Source of the DNA: Cyclobacterium salsum
Lineage (GTDB): Bacteria; Bacteroidota; Bacteroidia; Cytophagales; Cyclobacteriaceae
Assembly (NCBI RefSeq): GCF_010119245.1
Contig: NZ_WNKG01000004.1
Location: 1-64,000 of the forward strand
Reading direction: 5' to 3'
Length of the DNA stretch: 64,000 bases
The position numbers and the translations under genes are program-made. Under the pieces are notes generated by a model that saw only the letters and a list, made by a program, of their open reading frames with translations, was not told where the DNA came from and made no database searches. Of the stretch, positions 44,144 to 51,863 are shown piece by piece. Numbering within the stretch: position 1 is the first letter of the stretch; the number at the start of each line of letters is the position of its first letter.

Positions 44144-45496
44144 ATGTCCGATCGACTGCAATCTTTTGAAAATTTTAATCTCAACAAGCAACTTTTGAAT
44201 GCGGTGCAGGAAATCGGCTACGAAAAGCCTACGCCAATTCAGGAAAAAGCCATCCCTCTGGCCCTGGCCGGGCATGACATCCTGGGCATTGCCCAAACGG
44301 GTACCGGAAAAACCGCTGCTTTTGTCTTGCCCCTATTGTTCAAAGTAAAATATGCCCAGGGGCAGCATCCTCGGGCCTTGATACTGGCTCCCACCCGGGA
44401 GCTGGTCATGCAGATAGAGGAGGCGGTCGTTGGTTTTGGGAAATTCACCGACCTTCGCTATGTCTGCCTTTACGGCGGGCTGGGCCCCAAGCCGCAAATA
44501 GAAAAAGTGCTGGAGGGAGTAGACATTGTGATTGCCACGCCGGGCCGCTTTCTCGATCTATACAGACGAGAGGTCCTCTATACCCGGGATATCAAAACCA
44601 TGATTCTGGACGAGGCGGACAAAATGCTGGATATGGGATTTCTGCCCCAGATACGTGCCATTTTGGAAATCATCCCTGTGAAACGCCAAAACATGCTTTT
44701 CTCTGCCACCTTCAGCGATAAAATTGAAAAGCTTTCGCATGAATTTCTGGAATTCCCGGAACGAGTAGAAGTGGCACCGCAGGCCAGCACTGCCGATACC
44801 ATCGAGCAAGCCAAATACTTTGTTCCCAATGTAAGGACAAAAATGGACCTGCTTGAAAAACTGGTAGGCGAGCCTGCCTTTGAAAGAGGGATCGTTTTTA
44901 CCAAATCCAGAAAAAATGCTGAGGAGGTCTTTCGCTACCTCAAACAACGGCAACGCGGGAGCATTCGGGTCATTCATGCCAATAAGGGTCAGAATACCCG
45001 GATTAACAGCATGGATGAGTTTAAGAAAGGAGAGGTAAAAATACTGGTAGCCACCGATGTAGCGGCAAGGGGACTGGACATCAGCATGGTCAGTCATGTG
45101 GTGAACTTTGATGTTCCCTTGATTTATGAAGATTACGTCCACAGGATCGGAAGAACTGGAAGAGCCGAAAACGAAGGCAAGGCGGTTACCTTTATCAATC
45201 CTGCCGAGCGTTTTCACTTCGAAAAAATTGAAGGTATCATCCAGAAAGAAGTGCCCGAACGGAGCATTCCGAAGGATATCCCCCAACATGAAACCCCTTA
45301 TGAGGAGCAACAGGGATATGAAAGGGAAATCGACAACCAGAAACGAGGGGAAGATCCCGACTTCAAAGGCGCTTTTCACGAAAAAAAATCCCCTGCCAAA
45401 CCACGGGTAGAGAAACCCAAAAAACGGGGAAACAAAAACAGCAAAGCCAAAAGGAACCGAAACCAAATGAAAACCAAGGGAAAGTGGAAAAAATAA
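44144..45496 (+). CDS. DEAD-box RNA helicase, RhlE-like
   Basis: A 450-residue ATP-dependent RNA helicase. Q motif: FENFNLNKQLLNAVQEIGYE...PTPIQ; motif I AQTGTGKT (50-57); Ia PTRELV; II DEAD in MILDEADKMLDMGF; III FSAT; VI HRIGRTGRAENEG. The last 70 residues are lysine/asparagine-rich and disordered (KKRGNKNSKAKRNRNQMKTK), as in RhlE and related cold- or ribosome-associated helicases. It starts 70 bases from the divergent pyrC. A hairpin with nine T follows at 45582-45618. Confidence 0.93.
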   Translation: MSDRLQSFENFNLNKQLLNAVQEIGYEKPTPIQEKAIPLALAGHDILGIAQTGTGKTAAFVLPLLFKVKYAQGQHPRALILAPTRELVMQIEEAVVGFGKFTDLRYVCLYGGLGPKPQIEKVLEGVDIVIATPGRFLDLYRREVLYTRDIKTMILDEADKMLDMGFLPQIRAILEIIPVKRQNMLFSATFSDKIEKLSHEFLEFPERVEVAPQASTADTIEQAKYFVPNVRTKMDLLEKLVGEPAFERGIVFTKSRKNAEEVFRYLKQRQRGSIRVIHANKGQNTRINSMDEFKKGEVKILVATDVAARGLDISMVSHVVNFDVPLIYEDYVHRIGRTGRAENEGKAVTFINPAERFHFEKIEGIIQKEVPERSIPKDIPQHETPYEEQQGYEREIDNQKRGEDPDFKGAFHEKKSPAKPRVEKPKKRGNKNSKAKRNRNQMKTKGKWKK

Positions 45497-45581
45497 TTCT
45501 GCGCACGGATTGTTTTAATGGGCGTGTATTCTTTTTCCTTTTATACTAAAAAACACTTTGATATTTGTAGCCAGTAAAATG

Positions 45582-45618
45582 CTATTTACAAATTAAAAAT
45601 TGTAAATAGTTTTTTTTT
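45582..45618 (+). terminator. Rho-independent terminator after the DEAD-box helicase gene
   Basis: A perfect 10-bp stem CTATTTACAA (45582-45591) / TTGTAAATAG (45600-45609), 8-base loop, then nine T. The stem is AT-rich, but the T-tract is long. The remaining sequence to 45808 is very AT-rich and should hold the promoter of the next gene. Confidence 0.75.
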
Positions 45619-45807
45619 AGTATTTTATATCTTACATTTTTTAATAATACTTTTTTTATTTCGATTTATACAACGATCTTTGAGATGTCGTTCACCGTCC
45701 TATTTTTAGTGGTGACATCAAGATAGCAGCAATCGGTCCTGGGTTATTTTTTCAATATCCGGGTAAAAATACAAGCGTAGCTTTTAAAACCATTTCTAAT
45801 TACTGTC

Positions 45808-46455
45808 ATGAAAAAAGTAGTTTCTATCTTTTTGTTGTACTTCCTTTTTGTTCTTCCATCAAATGCTCAGAGTCACTTTTTCAAAAATGCTGATTTTGAA
45901 ACCATCGCTGAAAATCACAAAACCATCGCCATCCTTCCCTTCCTAACCCGGGTGACCTTAAGACCGAGTCAAATGGAAAACCTCTCCACCGGGGACCTGG
46001 CGAGCCTGGAAAAACAGGAAGGCGAAAGCATCCAAAATGCCATTTTTGGTTGGTTTCGGGAACATGCTGAGAGGGGAAAATTAGCCGTAAAAGTACAGGA
46101 ACCGGGTCTCACAAATAGAAAACTGAATACAGCAGGAATTGGCCTGGAAAATTACCAGGACTTCAACCCTTCGCAACTTGCTGCTGTGCTGGGTGTGGAT
46201 GCCATTGTAACCGGCAGTTTCGAGACCAATCAGCCCCTAGCCGCTTTTAATCAGGATAGCAATGAGGACCTGCCGAAGATCTCCCCGGAGAACAGCCTGG
46301 CATTTATCAATTTATTGATTTATAATGCCGAAGATGGGGAATTGCTGGTTCAATTCCATAATGGAATTTACGGCTACAAAGCGAATTTGAATGAAGCAAT
46401 TATTCATGCCTTGCTGAAAAAAGTCTCCCGAAAAATGGTCTATTCCAAGATCTAA
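45808..46455 (+). CDS. Exported protein with CsgG/TolB-like fold features
   Basis: A 215-residue exported protein with a signal peptide (VVSIFLLYFLFVLPSNAQ). The first strand region KTIAILPFLTRVTLRP and the later LAAVLGVDAIVTGSFE look like the alternating alpha/beta fold of CsgG- or TolB-N-like periplasmic domains, which assemble or sense at the envelope. The C-terminal region (AFINLLIYNAEDGELLVQFH) also fits, since such domains often report that a property is set by a component. No lipobox. Family assignment is tentative. Downstream, a deaminase gene starts 65 bases later. Confidence 0.55.
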   Translation: MKKVVSIFLLYFLFVLPSNAQSHFFKNADFETIAENHKTIAILPFLTRVTLRPSQMENLSTGDLASLEKQEGESIQNAIFGWFREHAERGKLAVKVQEPGLTNRKLNTAGIGLENYQDFNPSQLAAVLGVDAIVTGSFETNQPLAAFNQDSNEDLPKISPENSLAFINLLIYNAEDGELLVQFHNGIYGYKANLNEAIIHALLKKVSRKMVYSKI

Positions 46456-46520
46456 TCCCTTTACCTGCCGTAGGTTCGTCTAATTTTCGTATGTTACCCT
46501 CCGAACCAATTCAGTAAAAG

Positions 46521-46958
46521 ATGGATAAATGGATGCAAGCCGCCATAGAGGAGGCGAAAAAAAGTTTGGACCAGGGAGGAATTCCCATTGGTTCAGTCTT
46601 GGTATATCAGGATCGGATCATCGGGAGGGGCCATAACCAGCGCATTCAAAAAGGGAGTAGTATCCTCCATGGAGAAATGGATGCCCTGGAAAATGCTGGC
46701 AGGCAACCGGCTGCCGTATACAAACAATGTACCCTGTATACCACCCTTTCTCCCTGCCCGATGTGCTCCGGGGCGATTTTACTCTACAGCATCCCAAAGG
46801 TAGTCATCGGTGAAAACCGCACTTTTATGGGAGCCGAAAGCCTCCTGGAGCAAAAAGGTGTCCAGCTTTCCGTGCTTCAGGATGAAATTTGTCAAGGGCT
46901 GATGCAGCGATTTATCCAGGAAAACCCCAATCTCTGGCTGGAAGACATTGGTGAATAA
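46521..46958 (+). CDS. Nucleoside/base deaminase (cytidine and deoxycytidylate deaminase family)
   Basis: A 145-residue zinc deaminase. The zinc site is HGEMDALENAG (His and catalytic Glu) plus PCPMCSGA with its two cysteines. IPIGSVLVYQDRIIGRGHNQ is the usual N-terminal strand. The extended C-terminus (QRFIQENPNLWLEDIGE) resembles fungal-type cytosine deaminase or guanine-deaminase-like members rather than tRNA-specific TadA. Substrate is therefore uncertain. The gene is convergent with a minus-strand esterase 28 bases away, without an obvious hairpin. Confidence 0.88.
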   Translation: MDKWMQAAIEEAKKSLDQGGIPIGSVLVYQDRIIGRGHNQRIQKGSSILHGEMDALENAGRQPAAVYKQCTLYTTLSPCPMCSGAILLYSIPKVVIGENRTFMGAESLLEQKGVQLSVLQDEICQGLMQRFIQENPNLWLEDIGE

Positions 46959-46985
46959 TTCCCTTTTTGGACTGCTTGCTTCCGT

Positions 46986-47852
46986 TTATTTTTGCCGGAA
47001 TGTATCCGAAACAAAACTCAAAACGTGGGGAAGGGATTCTCTCCAATAGGTCCAATTGTGTGCACCGTCGCGGATTCTGAATTCATGCGGAATTTCTTTT
47101 TTCTTCATCGCAATGTGCACCAAACTGTTCCCCTCGTATAGAAAGTCATCGTCGCCGCAGTCAAAAAACCATTTTACCGATTTCATGTCTTCAGGAGCGT
47201 TAAGGGCGATCTGCCGTAGCGCCTGATGCCTGTCATAGTAAGCTTCCAGGCCAGAAGGATCCTTCACCTCAGTTTGGTTGTTTTCCAATCCCTGTTTAAA
47301 ATCTTCAAAGCTGCTGTTTCGTAACGACGCACTTAAAGGGCAAGCAGATGAGAATAAGTCGGGCCGGTGCATGGCATAGAAATAGGTGCCACCCCCTCCC
47401 ATGGACAAGCCGGCAATCGCCCGGTAGCGTTTTTCTTTTTTGATCCGGTATTGAGATTCCACATAAGGCATCAGCTCCTCGAAAAAGAAATCCTCATATC
47501 TCCAATCGTTATTGACGTCGTTGAAATAGCCCCTACGCCCGGAATTGGCATCGGGCATGACGATGATCATCTGCGTAGCTATTCCTGAAGCAAAGGCCTG
47601 ATCGGCGATGTGCTGCACCTCTCCAAACTGGACCCAGCCAGTCTGATCATCTCCTGCCCCATGAAGCAGGTAGAGGACCGGATATGAACGCTGGGAATAT
47701 TCATAGCCGGGAGGAAGGTAAATGGCAAATTTTCTTTCCATATTCAGAATCTCGCTTTCAAGGCTAAGGGCATCAAATACCCTGCTTTCCTGGGCAAATG
47801 ATGCGGCAAGTGGCGTTAAAAAAACCAGGCAAAACAATCGAAATAATTTCAT
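46986..47852 (-). CDS. Secreted esterase-family alpha/beta hydrolase
   Basis: A 288-residue protein. The start at 47852 gives a signal peptide (MKLFRLFCLVFLTPLAASFA); a longer reading upstream is not signal-like. The esterase D / feruloyl-esterase-like fold has YPVLYLLHGAGDDQTGW (oxyanion region), the nucleophile elbow GLSMGGGG, the acid in FDCGDDDFLY and the His in RIRDGAHNWTYWRESL. Such enzymes cut acyl or feruloyl esters from sugars or siderophores. Substrate unknown. The fold and triad are clear from the sequence. Confidence 0.87.
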   Translation of the reverse strand: MKLFRLFCLVFLTPLAASFAQESRVFDALSLESEILNMERKFAIYLPPGYEYSQRSYPVLYLLHGAGDDQTGWVQFGEVQHIADQAFASGIATQMIIVMPDANSGRRGYFNDVNNDWRYEDFFFEELMPYVESQYRIKKEKRYRAIAGLSMGGGGTYFYAMHRPDLFSSACPLSASLRNSSFEDFKQGLENNQTEVKDPSGLEAYYDRHQALRQIALNAPEDMKSVKWFFDCGDDDFLYEGNSLVHIAMKKKEIPHEFRIRDGAHNWTYWRESLPHVLSFVSDTFRQK

Positions 47853-48159
47853 AGGTATCGGGTCAATTTTAGGTTTAGGTAGTAGGAAATTCAAAACATA
47901 TCTGCACACAAGCTACTCAATTAGTTTTTAAACTGGTAAAAAATGGTGCCTTTTTGGCAAAAAAGAATGTAAACAGAGCGGTTTAAGCTTACATCAAACC
48001 AGGTAGACCGGGAATTAAAATTGAAAAATCGGCAAGCAAACTCTAAGCAACCAATGGATAAGATAAGTGGATCCCGATGCAGAAAGGCTGCCTGCAAAAC
48101 TCAACTAATTCACTTCTTTTTCGTATAAAGCATTGTTCTAACCTTTAAACTTCAAATCA
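47853..48159. other. Divergent intergenic region
   Basis: About 300 bases between divergent genes (secreted esterase and TlpA-like protein). It must contain both promoters, but I see no exact TAnnTTTG element at a convincing spacing and no hairpin or repeat. Confidence 0.35.
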
Positions 48160-48651
48160 ATGGTAGCGAGTCTATCCAGACTTTCATTCGTTCTTTTTCT
48201 CATGATCCTTCCGGGTTTTTCCGGCAAGGACCTCCCGGAACCCGATTTCAAGATTATTTCTTTTGAGGAGTTTGAATCGCTGGCGGCTAAAGAATCCGAA
48301 AAGCTCCGAATCTTTAACTTCTGGGCAACCTGGTGTGCGCCCTGCGTTCGGGAAATGCCCTATTTTGAAGAAGCAAACAAATCCAATACGGATATGGAGC
48401 TGTATTTTATCTCCATGGATGATGCCCGGAGACCCGAACGAGTCACCTCTTTTATTGAGAAGCGGGACATTCAGTCACCGGTTTACCTTTTAAATGACGT
48501 GGATTTCAACTCCTGGATCGATAAGGTTAATCCCGACTGGACCGGAGCCATACCGGCCACCCTTTTTGTTCAAGCAGACGGCACCCGGCATTTTCACGAA
48601 GGTGCCATGGAAGAACCTGAACTGCTATCACTTATCAACCAACTAAAATAA
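48160..48651 (+). CDS. TlpA-like thioredoxin-fold protein
   Basis: A 163-residue exported thioredoxin-like protein. A hydrophobic N-terminus (SFVLFLMILPGFSG) acts as signal. The active site is FWATWCAPCVREMPYF, a CAPC motif typical of TlpA/ResA-type reductases for cytochrome c maturation or general periplasmic thiol reduction. The cis-Pro loop is GAIPATLFV. It is followed 7 bases later by another redoxin gene, so the two are probably co-transcribed and act on the same thiol pool. Specific target unknown. Confidence 0.88.
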   Translation: MVASLSRLSFVLFLMILPGFSGKDLPEPDFKIISFEEFESLAAKESEKLRIFNFWATWCAPCVREMPYFEEANKSNTDMELYFISMDDARRPERVTSFIEKRDIQSPVYLLNDVDFNSWIDKVNPDWTGAIPATLFVQADGTRHFHEGAMEEPELLSLINQLK

Positions 48652-48658
48652 TACCAAC

Positions 48659-49285
48659 ATGAAAAATTTTCGACCCCTATTCCTATTGCTCTTTTCCATC
48701 CTCCTGACACCTTCCCTGGCCCTGGCTCAAAATGGCGGGTACGAAGTGGGAGATACCGCTATGAATTTTGATTTGCCAACCGTGGATGGATCTCAGGTAT
48801 CATTAGATGGCCTGGAAAACAACCAAGGTGCTATTGTGATCTTTTCCTGCAATACCTGCCCCTACGTACAAGCCTATGAGGACCGCATGATCGAACTGCA
48901 TCAGCGCTATGCTCCGAAAGGATACCCCATTATTGCGATCAATTCCAATGACAGCGCGGTTAGTCCGGGGGACAGTTTTGATGCCATGAAGAAACGGGCA
49001 CAGGAAAAAGGTTTCCCTTTTGCGTATTCTTATGATGAGAGCCAGGAAGTGATCAAAACCTACGGGGCTACCCGAACTCCACAGGCATATTTATTAGAAA
49101 AACAAGGGGACGAGTACCTTGTACGCTACATCGGTGCCATCGATAATAACTACCAGGATGCAGCTTCAGTGAGTGAGCCATATCTCGCCAATGCCGTGGA
49201 TGCCCTGCTGGAAGGATCTGAAATAAACCGCCAAACGACGAAAGCCATCGGCTGTAGCATCAAATGGTCTCGGAATTCTGAATGA
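48659..49285 (+). CDS. Exported redoxin/peroxiredoxin-like protein
   Basis: A 208-residue exported protein with a signal peptide (LFLLLFSILLTPSLALA). The AhpC/TSA-like thioredoxin fold has FDLPTVDGSQVSLDGLENNQ and the Cys pair FSCNTCPYVQAYEDRM, an SCNTCP motif of the PRX-like-1 subgroup. GATRTPQAYLLEKQGDEY is the cis-Pro region. Members are often encoded next to other thioredoxin-fold proteins, as here (7 bases after a TlpA-like gene). It probably reduces or is reduced by the TlpA-like protein; this is inference. Confidence 0.85.
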   Translation: MKNFRPLFLLLFSILLTPSLALAQNGGYEVGDTAMNFDLPTVDGSQVSLDGLENNQGAIVIFSCNTCPYVQAYEDRMIELHQRYAPKGYPIIAINSNDSAVSPGDSFDAMKKRAQEKGFPFAYSYDESQEVIKTYGATRTPQAYLLEKQGDEYLVRYIGAIDNNYQDAASVSEPYLANAVDALLEGSEINRQTTKAIGCSIKWSRNSE

Positions 49286-49469
49286 TAGTGCTGAACTGGG
49301 GAATATCCATATAACGTTTAATTTCAGTCGCATTTCTAAACTGGATTTATTTGTTTTCCACAAAAAGACCAATCCATTAAGTTTATTAATCAAAGTAAAA
49401 AAGAAGTTACGCATTTTCTTTATTGACAGGGTCAATGTAAGGTGGCCTGACATTGCCGCCTGTTCAGGT

Positions 49470-49667
49470 CTAACTGGTAACGATGGTGAAACGCTTTCCC
49501 GCTTGCCCTGCATTATTCCTTAACTCTGGAAAAAATGAATGATAAGCAGCATTTGCGCCCGCATTGGTAACTGCCAAATAGTGGCTCAGAGCACGGTGGC
49601 CTTCAAATCGCAGGAAGGTGTCAAAGAAGACAGGCACATTTCCAAACTCATTTTTCACCCTTGCCAA
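49470..49667 (-). pseudogene. Possible truncated small heat-shock (Hsp20-like) N-terminus
   Basis: A minus-strand reading begins MARVKNEFGNVPVFFDTFLR and continues ALSHYLAVTNAGANAAYHSF before drifting. The start loosely resembles Hsp20 N-termini of Bacteroidota (phenylalanine-rich FxxFFDxFF, then a P/A-rich linker), but no alpha-crystallin domain follows. The resemblance is weak. The rest of 49286-49861 shows no gene and should contain the sigma-factor promoter. Confidence 0.22.
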
Positions 49668-49771
49668 TCAGTGATTTATTTACATTTTTTTGCAGTTCAA
49701 TAATAACCACTCAACTTCCTTCTATTTCAAACAAACTAAGGATCTATTCACGATTTACCCGTTCTATTCCT

Positions 49772-49806
49772 TTGGCCATGTTTGCAGAAATTAATAGTTA
49801 CATTTG
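49772..49806 (+). promoter_or_regulatory. Candidate promoter of the ECF sigma gene
   Basis: TACATTTG at 49799-49806 matches the -7 TAnnTTTG element. The nearest upstream TTG triplets (49772 and 49782) give spacers of 24 or 14 bases, neither ideal. It is 54 bases upstream of the sigma-factor ATG. Confidence 0.3.
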
Positions 49807-49861
49807 AAATAATTACATTCTTTTTTCATATTGTGGGCTCATACAATAAAAGTTCAGTTAA

Positions 49862-50476
49862 ATGAACAGCCCAGATAACAAAAAATTTAATTCTGAAAAC
49901 CAGCAGGAAAACGATAGTGTCCTTTGGATAGAATTCAAAAGAGGCAACCCACTTGCCTTTTCAACACTTTACGATTGCTATGTAGATGACCTCTATAGGT
50001 ACGGCTGTAGCTTCACAAAAGATAGACAGATGGTGGAAGATGCCATCCAGGATATTTTTATCTATCTGTGGAATAATCGTAAAAATACGACAGACTTAGT
50101 CAATGTAAAGTATTACCTCATTAAGGTACTTAGGAACGATTTAATAAAAAAGATTAAAAAAAATTCCGTACAGTCTATTGCTCTGGCGGATCAAAAAGTA
50201 GCGATACTGGAACAGCGTAATTTTTCTTACGAACATGAACTTTTTTCACAACAACAAGAGGAAAGTATGGAGCGTCGCATCCGGCAGTTGGTAAACTTAT
50301 TAAATGGCAGACAGCGGGAAGTGCTTTACCTTCGGTTTTTTCAGGAAATGAGCTATGAGCAAATTGCATCCATTTTGGAAATAGACATAAAATATACATA
50401 TAACATTTTTTCGAAAGCCATCAACCAGCTAAAGAAGCACCTGGCAGAAGGATTTGACCTTTTTGCAGATCAATAA
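49862..50476 (+). CDS. ECF-type RNA polymerase sigma factor
   Basis: A 204-residue sigma-70 family factor. Region 2 reads FSTLYDCYVDDLYRYGCSFT with DAIQDIFIYLW; region 4 has LNGRQREVLYLRFFQEMSYE and QIASILEIDIKYTYNIFSKA, the helix-turn-helix. It lacks regions 1 and 3 and is the Bacteroidota type encoded before a FecR anti-sigma and a SusC/SusD pair. It is presumably released by FecR when the SusC-like transporter is occupied, and then activates this locus. The FecR gene follows after 146 bases. Confidence 0.92.
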   Translation: MNSPDNKKFNSENQQENDSVLWIEFKRGNPLAFSTLYDCYVDDLYRYGCSFTKDRQMVEDAIQDIFIYLWNNRKNTTDLVNVKYYLIKVLRNDLIKKIKKNSVQSIALADQKVAILEQRNFSYEHELFSQQQEESMERRIRQLVNLLNGRQREVLYLRFFQEMSYEQIASILEIDIKYTYNIFSKAINQLKKHLAEGFDLFADQ

Positions 50477-50622
50477 AAAGATCAACTATTTACCTTATTT
50501 TTTATCAAATTCATATTTTTTTAACCTTATAATATTTATTCAATATTATTTTGTTGAATTTTTATTCGGTATAGTGAAAAACCCACCCCGCTGCTACTCT
50601 TATTGAGGTAAAGTATCTGAAA

Positions 50623-51702
50623 ATGAGTTATAAAAATTTCAAGGTCGAGGATTTGGTCCAGGATGCGTGGTTTAGGGCATGGGTAAATGGAAATGATCCT
50701 GAGGCAAATGTATTTTGGGAGAAGTGGCTCATAAAAAACCCTGGGGAGCAGGAAAAAGTAGAACAAGCGCGCCAAATTGTAAAGTCGCTGTCGCATTTGG
50801 AAGCGCCAATGCCCGCAGACCGAAAAATAGCGGTTTGGAAAGCTATCAGCTCCAAAACGACCCTACCTCAACCTCAAAAACGTGTTGAAGATTCGACTAA
50901 AAAGAGTAATAATGAGACAGTGAATACCTGGTTGAGAGCCGGATTAAAACTTACGGCCTCGCTTTTACTAATTCTTGCTGCTGTGTTTGTGTTTACCGCT
51001 ATTAGGGATTCGGTAAACCAAATAAAATTGGCTAAAAACAATCAGTCAAACAGCTTTCAAAAAGAAACCGGTGAGAGGGAAAGGATCAGGTTCAAGCTTC
51101 CTGATGGCAGTTTGGTTTATTTAAATTCAGAAAGTAAGCTGACTTATGATAGAGGGAATGACGGATTCGCAAGAGAAGTATACCTTTCCGGAGAAGCCTA
51201 CTTCGATGTAAAAAAAGATGAAGAAAATCCTTTTAAAGTATTTGCAAATGGATCGGAAATAACTGCTCTAGGTACTGAATTTAATGTCAAAATTGGAAAG
51301 TCAGACAGCATTACCGTGGTTTCATTGGTGGAAGGAAAGGTGGAAGTGCTCAACCTGAGCTCAGAAAAGAAAGAAGCACTCTACCTTAATGAAGGGGAAC
51401 GTGCTTCCATTACCCCCTCCGAAAAAACAATGACCAAATCGACTTTTGATATCATTTCAGTCACCTTTTGGAAGGAGGGTTTACTTCAATTTGACAACAC
51501 CTCCATTCTTACAGTGAAGGAGGTATTGGAACAATGGTACGGGATAAACATCGTTTTTCAAAACACCCATAAAGTGGACTTGAAAGTTACCGGCCGTTTT
51601 GATAATGAGTATCTGGGAAATGTTCTTCAGAGTTTAAGTTATTCTGCCAGGTTTGATTACAAGGTGGAAGAAAAAACCGTTTACATAAAGTTCAAACCCT
51701 AA
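50623..51702 (+). CDS. FecR family anti-sigma factor with DUF4974
   Basis: A 359-residue inner-membrane protein. Residues 1-100 form the cytoplasmic sigma-binding part; one transmembrane helix follows (LKLTASLLLILAAVFVFTA, about residues 107-125). The FecR domain is at about 150-260 (FKLPDGSLVYLNSESKLTYD, VYLSGEAYFDVKKDEENPFK, ALGTEFNVKI). A C-terminal DUF4974 lies at about 285-355 (LEQWYGINIVFQN, LKVTGRFDNEYLGNVLQSLS). It should bind the STN domain of the SusC protein encoded downstream and hold the ECF sigma factor inactive. Confidence 0.93.
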   Translation: MSYKNFKVEDLVQDAWFRAWVNGNDPEANVFWEKWLIKNPGEQEKVEQARQIVKSLSHLEAPMPADRKIAVWKAISSKTTLPQPQKRVEDSTKKSNNETVNTWLRAGLKLTASLLLILAAVFVFTAIRDSVNQIKLAKNNQSNSFQKETGERERIRFKLPDGSLVYLNSESKLTYDRGNDGFAREVYLSGEAYFDVKKDEENPFKVFANGSEITALGTEFNVKIGKSDSITVVSLVEGKVEVLNLSSEKKEALYLNEGERASITPSEKTMTKSTFDIISVTFWKEGLLQFDNTSILTVKEVLEQWYGINIVFQNTHKVDLKVTGRFDNEYLGNVLQSLSYSARFDYKVEEKTVYIKFKP

Positions 51703-51749
51703 TAAAGTAGTAGCCTATGAAATAAAACAGCAGACCACTTACCAAAATA

Positions 51750-51773
51750 CCGGCAATGCTTGCACATTGCCGG
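51750..51773 (+). promoter_or_regulatory. Intergenic hairpin between fecR and susC
   Basis: CCGGCAATG (51750-51758) pairs perfectly with CATTGCCGG, loop CTTGCA. Only AAAA follows, so it is not a complete terminator. It may attenuate read-through or protect the susC transcript. Confidence 0.45.
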
Positions 51774-51863
51774 GTTAAAACACCTTCCCTGAAACGTAAA
51801 TCGACCAAAATTCTGATTTCAGGGACTTGCTATCATTATGTTTTACCATAACTAATCAAAAGT

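Noticed and set aside
44558-45466. Long minus-strand open frame of about 300 codons
   Set aside because: Antisense to the DEAD-box helicase, whose motifs are all intact; the antisense product has no family character.
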